Shown in pieces: positions 1 to 4,901 of a stretch of DNA of 5,341 bases. The stretch's first letter is position 1. Every line of letters starts with the position of its first letter. This DNA is from Spirochaetaceae bacterium (GTDB lineage Bacteria > Spirochaetota > Spirochaetia > Treponematales > Breznakiellaceae), in NCBI GenBank assembly GCA_031284295.1, contig JAITAE010000149.1, positions 1 through 5,341 on the forward strand, given 5' to 3'. The translations under genes and the position numbers were made by a program. The notes beneath the pieces are model-generated. The model ran no database searches, was not told the origin of the DNA, and saw only the letters and a list, made by a program, of their open reading frames with translations.

Positions 1-504
1 GAAGAGTACCTGAAGCGAATAGCCGGGATACCGGAAGAAAACCGTGTATATGTGGATGAATGCGGGATAAACGAGGATATTAAGCGGGAATACGGACGGG
101 CTTTGCGTGGAGTAAAAGTTGAGGACACCAAACGCGGGCGCAAGTTCCATCGGGTAAATGTTGTGGCCGCCGTTATACACAGCAAAAATGAGACAAAAAA
201 GATCGCTCCTGAATGTTATAACGGCTCCGTGACCGGGGAGCGTTTTGAAATATGGTTTGAAGCTAACCTATTAAAGAACGTTGAAACCGGCAGCACAATA
301 ATAATGGATCGAGCGAGTTTTCATAGGAAGAAACAACTTGAACGGCTGTGCGAGAAAGCTAAAGTTAAATTAATGTTACTTCCGGCGTATTCACCTGATT
401 TTAATCCTATAGAAAAAGATTGGGCAAATATGAAGCGCGCATTGCGTGATACGGCACCCCTGTGGGATTTGCTTCAGACTGCGGTTTATGATTATTGGAG
501 TTAA
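1..504 (+). CDS. IS630-family transposase, C-terminal catalytic part (5' end outside window)
   Basis: DDE transposase of the IS630/Tc1-mariner superfamily, which cuts and joins the ends of its own element at TA dinucleotides. The frame is open from base 1, so the N-terminal DNA-binding part lies outside the window; 167 residues are visible. The three catalytic acidic residues are all present: Asp in YVDECG (codon 55-57), Asp in IIMDRASFH (307-309), and Glu in PDFNPIEKDW (412-414). The last two are separated by 34 residues, the DD34E spacing usual for the family. The usual MDNASFH motif reads MDRASFH here, a conservative family variant or a drift mutation. The frame ends with TAA at 502-504, four bases beyond a GGAG, and the next frame starts directly after it. 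The catalytic domain looks intact, but activity cannot be judged without the left end. Confidence 0.93.
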   Translation, partial: EEYLKRIAGIPEENRVYVDECGINEDIKREYGRALRGVKVEDTKRGRKFHRVNVVAAVIHSKNETKKIAPECYNGSVTGERFEIWFEANLLKNVETGSTIIMDRASFHRKKQLERLCEKAKVKLMLLPAYSPDFNPIEKDWANMKRALRDTAPLWDLLQTAVYDYWS

Positions 505-759
505 GTGTTCTTAAGTAGAACGACTATAACGTATACCCCGGACTGCCCCGTAACCACGCCGGCGGGGCTTGCCGAATTTGCGACCAAGGCGCGGGAAAAA
601 CGGCAAAGCCTGAAACATACAAAACCCGCCGTTACTATCCGCATAACGCCGGATGTACTGGAAAAATACAAGGCCCTGGGAAAAGGTTACACCGGCATAA
701 TGGCCGACGTGCTGAACTATGTAGCAGATAACCCGGAGATACTTTCAAAGGTTCATTAA
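505..759 (+). CDS. BrnA-type antitoxin C-terminal region, start probably replaced by an IS630 end
   Basis: An 84-residue frame whose second half matches the BrnA antitoxin pattern: a short beta strand (AVTIRIT, residues 42-48), a helix starting PDVLEKYKALGK (49-60), then GYTGIMADVLNYV (61-73). Together these form a ribbon-helix-helix fold. BrnA proteins bind their own promoter and neutralise the BrnT ribonuclease; that role is family knowledge. No brnT is visible on either side. The only in-frame start before the conserved part is GTG at 505, directly abutting the transposase TAA, with GGAG at 497-500 as a possible Shine-Dalgarno site. Residues 1-6 appear to be encoded by the IS terminus, and native coding probably resumes near TITYTP. 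It may be a truncated orphan, or a hybrid still translated by coupling to the transposase. Length is near normal for the family (roughly 80-100 residues). Confidence 0.7.
   Translation: MFLSRTTITYTPDCPVTTPAGLAEFATKAREKRQSLKHTKPAVTIRITPDVLEKYKALGKGYTGIMADVLNYVADNPEILSKVH
507..521. repeat. Dyad at the probable right end of the IS630 element
   Basis: The 15-mer gttcttaagtagaac has perfect 5-bp arms (gttct/agaac) around a taagt centre. The hexamer ttaagt also occurs twice, at 501-506 and 511-516. Its position directly after the transposase stop makes it a candidate part of the terminal inverted repeat. This is positional inference only. Confidence 0.4.
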
Positions 760-874
760 AGCTCTGGTTCCGGATAACCGGGGGAAAGTACCAGGCTATA
801 GGGATATACCAGCCTTCGAAGGTGTTGGACCTATGAAAACCGTCTCAAAGGTGCAATCCGGAGCGGCGGCAATC

Positions 875-896
875 TTTTTCAATGTTTTTTGAAAAA
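875..896 (-). terminator. AT-rich hairpin after the operon's last gene (weak terminator candidate)
   Basis: The sequence has perfect 8-bp arms (tttttcaa at 875-882, ttgaaaaa at 889-896) around a 6-base loop. It begins directly after the TAA stop of the ATPase gene on the minus strand. The stem is AT-rich and no long U-run follows the hairpin on the minus strand, so termination would be weak. Position is the main support. Confidence 0.35.
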
Positions 897-1676
897 TTAT
901 ATCGCATAGGAAAATTCGCCCTGAATGCGCTTTAAAAACTGCCGGGTACGTTCTTCTTTCGGCGAAGCGAACAGCTCCCCGGGCGGCCCTTCTTCGACAA
1001 TTACGCCGCCGTCCATGAATATCACATGGTTGGCCACTTCGCGAGCGAAAGACATTTCATGGGTGACGATGATCATCGTGCTTCCTTCTCCGGCTACATT
1101 CCTGATAACCTGCAGCGTTTCACCTATGAGTTCCGGGTCAAGCGCCGAGGTCGGTTCGTCAAAAAGGATAACTTCCGGATTAAGAACAATGGCCCTGGCA
1201 ATGGCAACACGCTGCTGCTGTCCGCCTGAAAGCTGGGAAGGATAGGCGTCGTATTTCCCGGCAAGTCCGACCTTGTCCAGGGCTTCCCGCGACATTGCCG
1301 CCGCCCGGCCGGAAGGAATTTTGCGGGCCGTCACCAGGCCTTCCATCACATTTTCAACAGCGGTTTTATGCTTGAATAAATTGAAATTCTGAAAAACAAA
1401 GGCCGTTTTGCGCCTGATTTCCAGAATTTCCTTTTTACTTACGCTTCTGAAGTTCACACGCTGATCCCCGATAAAAAGTTCCCCGTCATCTGCCTTTCCC
1501 AAAAAATTGATGCACCGGAGTAACGTGGTCTTGCCTGAACCGCTGGGGCCGAGGATTACCACAACTTCCCCTTTTTTAACAGTAAAGCTAATTCCTTTAA
1601 GAACGCGGTTTTTACCGAAGCTTTTATATACGTTGTGTACCTGTACAGCCGGGGCCTGCGAAACAGCGTTAGGCAT
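897..1676 (-). CDS. Polar amino-acid ABC transporter ATP-binding protein
   Basis: Cytoplasmic ATPase subunit that powers amino-acid import through the adjacent permease. It has 259 residues, normal for the HisP/GlnQ/TcyN group. All ABC motifs are intact: Walker A GPSGSGKT (43-50), Q-loop Gln96 in FQNFNLF, signature LSGGQQQR (149-156), Walker B VILFDE (169-174), D-loop SALD (177-180) and H-loop His206 in VTHEMSF. The FQNFNLF wording is typical of the polar amino-acid importer ATPases. The ATG at 1674-1676 was chosen because AAAGGGG (1683-1689) lies 6 bases upstream and because the protein then aligns at its usual N-terminus. The open frame continues 29 codons further up inside the lyase gene, but that extension has no family character. 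The start overlaps the lyase stop by 8 bp, which suggests translational coupling. Substrate cannot be read from this subunit; cystine-like uptake is inferred from context. Confidence 0.96.
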   Translation of the reverse strand: MPNAVSQAPAVQVHNVYKSFGKNRVLKGISFTVKKGEVVVILGPSGSGKTTLLRCINFLGKADDGELFIGDQRVNFRSVSKKEILEIRRKTAFVFQNFNLFKHKTAVENVMEGLVTARKIPSGRAAAMSREALDKVGLAGKYDAYPSQLSGGQQQRVAIARAIVLNPEVILFDEPTSALDPELIGETLQVIRNVAGEGSTMIIVTHEMSFAREVANHVIFMDGGVIVEEGPPGELFASPKEERTRQFLKRIQGEFSYAI

Positions 1677-2826
1677 GATTATCCCCTTTACTCTGCGCAA
1701 AAGCCCGCCGCAGATCCTCAATAATGTCTCCGCTGTCCTCAATTCCGGCAGAGATGCGGACAAGCCTGTCGCCTATACCCGCCTCACGGCGCTGCTCGGG
1801 TGTAAAATTGGAATGACTTCCCGTTGCGGGATGCTGTACGAGGGTCTCAACACTCCCCAGACTTGCCCCGACAGCCAGCAATTCAAGGGAATCGAAAAAG
1901 GCCGCCGTATCATATCCGGGCGACAAATCGAAGGAGAGCATGGAACCGGGTCCCTTTGACTGTCTGCGGTTGACGGCATAACCGGGGTGATCCGGCAGGC
2001 CCGGGTAGTACAACTTCTGTACCGCCGGTTCTTTTGACAAAAATACTGCGATTTTTCCGGCGTTTTCCGTCTGCCTGTCTATGCGGACACCGAGGGTTTT
2101 GATGCCCCGGACGATAAGGTAAGAATCAAAGGGCTGGGCTATGCCCCCGGCCAGTCTTTGAAAAGCGCCGACCTTTCCGGCAAGTTTTTCATCGTTGACG
2201 GCGGCAATGCCGGCAATAACATCGCTGTGGCCGCTTAAAAATTTTGTCGCGCTTTCCACAACAATATCCGCACCCAGTTCAAGGGGCCGCTGCAGATAGG
2301 GCGAGAGGAAGGTATTGTCAACAATGGTAATCGCCCCGTGCTTGTGCGCCAGAGCGGATACCGCCTCAATGTCGGTAACGTCCAGCAGGGGATTGGAAGG
2401 GGTTTCTATAAACACCGCCTTTGTTTTTTCATCAAACGCCTCTTCCAGTTTTTCAATATTCCCCGTATCGGCAAATCCGTAACTCAGGCCGAAATCGCTG
2501 TAAAAATTAGTGAGCAGACCAAGGGTTCCACCGTAAATGTTTTTTGTGACAAGAACCCTGTCGCCTGTATGCAGGGCGGCGAGCGCGGCTGCCGACGCGG
2601 CCATGCCCGATGAAAAAGCAAATCCGAATTTACCGCCTTCCATCTGCGCGATAAGGCTCTCCAGATATTGACGTGTCGGATTTGCGCCCCGCGAATATGT
2701 GAATTTCTCATGTTCACAGAATTTCTGCTGCCTGTATGTTGTCGTCAGGTAAATGGGAAGGGAGACCGCATTGTAAGACGGGTCCGCTTCCCCATATCCA
2801 TGTACCAGTAGGGTTTGAAAATTCAT
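1669..2826 (-). CDS. PLP-dependent Cys/Met metabolism enzyme (cystathionine/methionine gamma-lyase family)
   Basis: Cytoplasmic fold-type I enzyme of the trans-sulfuration family, acting on cystathionine, cysteine, homocysteine or related substrates. At 385 residues it is full length. Visible active-site features are YSRGANPT (Tyr44 and Arg46, which contact the cofactor phosphate of the neighbouring subunit), SSGMAA (72-77), Tyr98 in IYGGT (stacks on PLP), Asp170 in IVDNTF (pyridine nitrogen), Lys195 in SATKFLSGHSD (Schiff base) and Arg357 in LVRISAGIED (substrate carboxylate). Residue Gly100 stands where methionine gamma-lyases carry their characteristic Cys (IYGCT), which argues against a canonical methionine gamma-lyase. 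Cystathionine gamma-lyase, beta-lyase, gamma-synthase or O-acetylhomoserine-type activity cannot be separated by eye. The ATG at 2824-2826 is preceded by AGGAAGG. The gene lies 53 bp after the permease and overlaps the ATPase gene by 8 bp, so it is an integral member of the transporter operon. Confidence 0.93.
   Translation of the reverse strand: MNFQTLLVHGYGEADPSYNAVSLPIYLTTTYRQQKFCEHEKFTYSRGANPTRQYLESLIAQMEGGKFGFAFSSGMAASAAALAALHTGDRVLVTKNIYGGTLGLLTNFYSDFGLSYGFADTGNIEKLEEAFDEKTKAVFIETPSNPLLDVTDIEAVSALAHKHGAITIVDNTFLSPYLQRPLELGADIVVESATKFLSGHSDVIAGIAAVNDEKLAGKVGAFQRLAGGIAQPFDSYLIVRGIKTLGVRIDRQTENAGKIAVFLSKEPAVQKLYYPGLPDHPGYAVNRRQSKGPGSMLSFDLSPGYDTAAFFDSLELLAVGASLGSVETLVQHPATGSHSNFTPEQRREAGIGDRLVRISAGIEDSGDIIEDLRRAFAQSKGDNHA
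1683..1689 (-). promoter_or_regulatory. Ribosome binding site that fixes the ATPase start
   Basis: AAAGGGG on the minus strand, 6 bases before the ATG at 1676, within the last codons of the lyase gene. It supports the internal start over the longer frame that begins at 1763. Confidence 0.6.
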
Positions 2827-2879
2827 TATGTTCCTTCCTGAAAAAAATATCGGAAATTTCAGATGCCGAGCAGGCCGTG

Positions 2880-3599
2880 TCAGGGCGTATCATGGCCGGG
2901 AATCTTCAGCTTTTTTTCCACCCAGGCGGTAAGCCGTTCCGCCGCAATACAAATGACCCAGTAGATAAGACCGACGACAAGAAAGGGTTCCAGATAACGG
3001 TAGCCGCGTCCGCCTACAAGTTTGGCGCCTGCCATAATTTCCACTACACCTACACTGAATACAAGTGAGGTTCCATGTATATAACTAATCAGGCTGTTGT
3101 TGAGGGTAGGGACGGCAACAACCAGGGCTTGGGGCAGCGTGATGCGTTTCATCGTCTGTATGCCTGTGAGTCCCACAGAGTACGCCGCTTCTATCTGCCC
3201 CCGGTCAACTGCCTGAATGGTAGCGCGGAATGTTTCCGAACTATAGGCGCCGCAGTTTAACGCCAGCGCGATAAGCGCAAAGGTGATCGCCTGAAAGGTA
3301 TACACCGGAGCATCGGGCCGTCCCACAAGAATATTAAAACAGGCCTGAAGAACCGGAATGCCATAATAGGTAAGGTACAACTGAACCATGAGCGGGATAC
3401 CGCGTATCACCGAAATGTAAAATCCGGCAAGGGCGTTAAGGACAGGTATTTTGTGTATACGGACAAGGGCCGTAAAGAAGCCTATTATCCATCCGATAAG
3501 CGACGCCGCCAGCGCAAGGTACAGCGTGGTGGGGAGATGCGACAGAATCGTCGGAATGACGCTCAGCATGAATTTAACGCTGAAAAACCGTTCAAACAT
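2880..3599 (-). CDS. Polar amino-acid ABC transporter permease
   Basis: Inner-membrane channel subunit of the HisMQ/GlnP type, 239 residues, expected to work as a homodimer because only one permease gene is present. Hydrophobic segments lie near residues 22-45, 55-78, 102-118, 166-190 and 203-221. IRGIPLMVQL (65-74) is the family motif after the second segment. The cytoplasmic coupling loop is clear: EAAYSVGLTG followed by ITLPQA (about 137-158), the EAA motif that docks on the ATPase. The ATG at 3597-3599 was chosen because GGGGGAGG lies 5 bases upstream and the protein then starts MFERFF, as expected. The frame stays open to a GTG at 3650 that touches the binding-protein stop, but those 17 residues are Gly/Pro/Arg-rich and come from the intergenic hairpin. 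The stop is followed by 53 bases before the lyase. Confidence 0.96.
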   Translation of the reverse strand: MFERFFSVKFMLSVIPTILSHLPTTLYLALAASLIGWIIGFFTALVRIHKIPVLNALAGFYISVIRGIPLMVQLYLTYYGIPVLQACFNILVGRPDAPVYTFQAITFALIALALNCGAYSSETFRATIQAVDRGQIEAAYSVGLTGIQTMKRITLPQALVVAVPTLNNSLISYIHGTSLVFSVGVVEIMAGAKLVGGRGYRYLEPFLVVGLIYWVICIAAERLTAWVEKKLKIPGHDTP

Positions 3600-3604
3600 G
3601 GACG

Positions 3605-3612
3605 CCTCCCCC
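3605..3612 (-). promoter_or_regulatory. Strong ribosome binding site deciding the permease start
   Basis: GGGGGAGG on the minus strand, 5 bases before the ATG at 3599. It lies only five bases beyond the foot of the intercistronic hairpin, so that structure could influence its access. Confidence 0.75.
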
Positions 3613-3617
3613 GAACA

Positions 3618-3641
3618 CCCCCTGCCCGCCCGGACAGGGGG
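3618..3641 (-). promoter_or_regulatory. GC-rich intercistronic hairpin between binding-protein and permease genes
   Basis: Arms 3618-3627 and 3632-3641 form a 10-bp stem with one G-U wobble (3625/3634 in the minus-strand RNA) and a 4-base loop. No U-run follows, so it is not a standard terminator. Stable hairpins at this place in binding-protein operons commonly protect the upstream message or dampen downstream expression, so that binding protein outnumbers membrane subunits. That role is inferred here. Confidence 0.6.
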
Positions 3642-3649
3642 CCCGGGCA

Positions 3650-4471
3650 CTATCTGGAATAATCGTAGTCAAAATATTTGAGAGAAAGCGCCTTGAGGGT
3701 ACCGTCCGCGATCATTTCCCGCAGCGCGGCGTCCCATTTACCCCGCAGTGCCGCACCGGACTGTGAGAAAAGAAAATAGGACTTCGCCGGGGCAATGGTT
3801 TCCGCGGTTTCTTCCGGAATATCAACAAGATCCAGTTCCGCCCCGGTTTCCTTGATCACCTGATCGGCGATGATGCGTTCTACGATAAGGGCGTCAAATT
3901 GCCCCAGCGCCACGCCGTTTATCTGTTCAACCGCGTTTGCTTCCGTGAACACTATGTCTATCTTCGCATTGGGATGTTCCTCATTGTACTTCTGCAAAAA
4001 AAGGGAATAGGTATTGCCCTCAGGGATTGTAGGAACCTTTTTGCCCACAAGATCATCAACGGCCCTGATCCCCGTGGTTCCTTTTTTTACTACGATGATG
4101 TCACGGTTGCGAAGGTAGTATTCTTCCCCATACACATATTTTGCTGCCCGCGCCTCTGTTTTGGAAAGGTTATTCGCCACGATCTGGTATTTATTGGCGT
4201 CCAGCCCCAAAAACAGGCCGGGAAATTCCGTCTGTTCCCAATGCAGGGTAACGCCTATGCGTTTTGCGATCTCATTGGCAACCTCAACGTCATAACCGAG
4301 CAGCTGCCCCTTGTCGTCCAGATACTGGTAGGGCTTTGGGCTGCCGCTCCCCGCAATATTGACAACATTCCCCGTACCGGCCTTTGTTCCCCTTGCAAAG
4401 GCGGATTCTGGCCCAAAGGCCAAAACTGCGGCCACAAGGCCTGCCGCCGCGAAGAAAACCCTCTTTTTCAT
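3650..4471 (-). CDS. Exported amino-acid-binding protein of the ABC transporter (SBP family 3)
   Basis: Periplasmic solute receptor that delivers an amino acid to the permease. It has 273 residues, the usual size. The N-terminus is a Sec signal peptide: MKKR, a hydrophobic stretch (about 5-19), then SAFA with probable cleavage after Ala26. No lipobox Cys is present, so it is probably free in a periplasm, which points to a diderm cell. The mature part has the family-3 hallmarks GYDVEVANEIAKRIGV (59-74), the ANNLSKTEARAAKY stretch (99-112; the Arg here normally grips the ligand carboxylate) and VGKKVPTIPEGNTY (142-155) at the second lobe. IVANNLSKTEARAAKY resembles the cystine-binding TcyJ/TcyK group, which fits the lyase in the operon, but ligand assignment is inference. 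The ATG at 4469-4471 has AAGAAGGAG ending 7 bases upstream. It is the first gene of the operon; the permease follows after 50 bp. Confidence 0.95.
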   Translation of the reverse strand: MKKRVFFAAAGLVAAVLAFGPESAFARGTKAGTGNVVNIAGSGSPKPYQYLDDKGQLLGYDVEVANEIAKRIGVTLHWEQTEFPGLFLGLDANKYQIVANNLSKTEARAAKYVYGEEYYLRNRDIIVVKKGTTGIRAVDDLVGKKVPTIPEGNTYSLFLQKYNEEHPNAKIDIVFTEANAVEQINGVALGQFDALIVERIIADQVIKETGAELDLVDIPEETAETIAPAKSYFLFSQSGAALRGKWDAALREMIADGTLKALSLKYFDYDYSR

Positions 4472-4515
4472 AATACGCTCCTTCTTACAGTATTCCTACT
4501 GTTTTAATAAAAATG

Positions 4516-4533
4516 CTAAATACATATGTTTAG
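4516..4533. promoter_or_regulatory. Second dyad at the start of the leader (candidate operator)
   Basis: Perfect arms CTAAA/TTTAG are separated by 8 bases; overall 7 of 9 symmetric pairs are complementary. It sits immediately downstream of the predicted transcription start and two bases from the first dyad. The region is AT-rich, so chance is a real alternative. Confidence 0.3.
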
Positions 4534-4535
4534 TA

Positions 4536-4549
4536 TGTTAACGATAACA
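4536..4549. promoter_or_regulatory. Candidate LacI/CcpA-type operator overlapping the -10
   Basis: On the minus strand TGTTATCGTTAACA is a dyad with perfect 5-bp arms (TGTTA/TAACA) around TCGT. It fits the published cre consensus TGWAANCGNTNWCA at all but one position. It covers the whole -10 hexamer, the right place for repression. A bound regulator is not known; the organism may not have CcpA, but other LacI-family proteins use similar central-CG operators. Confidence 0.4.
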
Positions 4550-4569
4550 GGACAACAAAAACTTGTCAA
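4541..4569 (-). promoter_or_regulatory. Sigma-70-type promoter of the transporter-lyase operon
   Basis: On the minus strand, a perfect -35 TTGACA (4564-4569) is followed by a 17-bp spacer and TATCGT (4541-4546, four of six matches to TATAAT). Transcription would start near 4534, giving a leader of about 63 bases to the ATG at 4471. The weak -10 and overlapping dyads suggest a regulated promoter. Confidence 0.65.
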
Positions 4570-4640
4570 GAGAAAATTTCGGGAGTGTCGCTAACAAGTG
4601 ATAAGTTCACCCCCTCGGCTAAAATAGGAGGATGAAATAT

Positions 4641-4831
4641 ATGATGAGCAGCAAAGAGCTGGCCCGGCTGGCGGTTATTAAGGGCGCTCTGGACGGGGTC
4701 TACACGGTAAAGCAGGCGCGCCCGTGGCGGCCCGGAAGCCCGGTATGAGCACACGATGGGTAAAACATCTGAAGAAGACGGTATGGAAACAAAGCGGCGG
4801 GGCAGTCATTCATGGGGTAGGGGGGGCGTGA
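4641..4831 (+). pseudogene. Frame-broken N-terminal remnant of an ISNCY-like transposase
   Basis: The start ATG at 4641 has AGGAGG at 4626-4631. The first frame gives MMSSKELARLAVIKGALDG then VYTVKQA, ending at a TGA at 4746. This resembles the N-terminal helix-turn-helix domain of ISNCY-type transposases. The homology continues in another frame from 4727 (AARKPGMSTRWVKHLKK, then GGAVIHG near 4799-4816), matching the usual LGLS-RQV-RL-K and HGN continuation. The two parts are separated by 8 surplus bases (4719-4726) next to a near-repeat (gcgcgcccg/gcggcccgg), as from a slip duplication. After HG the similarity stops; the catalytic domain is absent. The upstream stretch from about 4579 may be the remnant's left end. 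The family call rests on recognition by eye. Confidence 0.6.
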
Positions 4832-4859
4832 AAGAGGGGGGCCTTTTGGGCCCCCTCTT
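4832..4859 (-). terminator. GC-rich hairpin, probable terminator of the minus-strand gene at the right edge
   Basis: Nine paired bases (4832-4840 with 4851-4859: aagaggggg/ccccctctt) are extended by two further G-C pairs across a bulge, with a T-rich loop. On the minus strand it lies about 43 bases beyond the stop at 4902 and ends in CTCTTTC, a short U-rich tail. On the plus strand it would also stop readthrough from the transposase remnant. The tail is weak on both strands. Confidence 0.5.
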
Positions 4860-4864
4860 GTTAC

Positions 4865-4899
4865 ACCGGCTGCGAACACCGCCGGCAGGTGTTACCGGT
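4865..4899 (-). repeat. Two-part stem-loop just after the stop of the right-edge gene
   Basis: Outer arms ACCGG/CCGGT (4865-4869, 4895-4899) and inner arms AACACC/GGTGTT (4875-4880, 4888-4893) enclose a 7-base loop. It begins three bases beyond the stop codon and precedes the GC-rich terminator, so it may be a 3'-end stabilising structure. No function is established. Confidence 0.35.
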
Positions 4900-4901
4900 T
4901 A

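Larger units (their letters stand above)
1..526 (+). mobile_element. Right-hand part of an IS630-family insertion sequence
   Basis: The transposase frame defines the element. The right boundary is inferred to lie within about 20 bases after the transposase stop, because the downstream frame takes on BrnA-like character from about base 523. IS630 elements insert at TA and duplicate it; candidate TA sites are 525-526 and 527-528. The left end and its inverted repeat are outside the window, so the exact edge cannot be proved here. Confidence 0.6.

Noticed and set aside
813..822. Perfect 10-bp palindrome ccttcgaagg in the 760-896 gap, near other short dyads
   Set aside because: Single short palindrome without a nearby gene start or a second copy; too little to call an operator, attachment site or terminator.
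1677..1763. Longer ATPase start at 1763
   Set aside because: The extra 29 residues lie inside the lyase coding region and lack family similarity; the ATG at 1676 has its own ribosome site.
2838..2862. Inverted repeat ctgaaa/tttcag in the permease-lyase gap
   Set aside because: Only 6-bp AT-rich arms with a 13-base loop; not stable enough to support a terminator or riboswitch, although a T-run lies inside it.
3600..3650. GTG at 3650 as the permease start, adding 17 residues and touching the binding-protein stop
   Set aside because: The added residues are Gly/Pro/Arg-rich and encoded by the intercistronic hairpin; the ATG at 3599 has a strong ribosome site and the expected family N-terminus.
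3899..4507. 202-codon plus-strand open frame opposite the binding-protein gene
   Set aside because: It is antisense to a gene with clear signal peptide and family motifs; its translation shows no recognisable domain and looks like a shadow.
4472..4534. Possible riboswitch or T-box in the operon leader
   Set aside because: The predicted leader is only about 63 bases and AT-rich, with no S-box or T-box-like conserved elements or terminator.
4566..4754. 62-codon minus-strand frame upstream of the operon promoter
   Set aside because: It is antisense to the transposase remnant, runs into the -35 box and has no recognisable motif.
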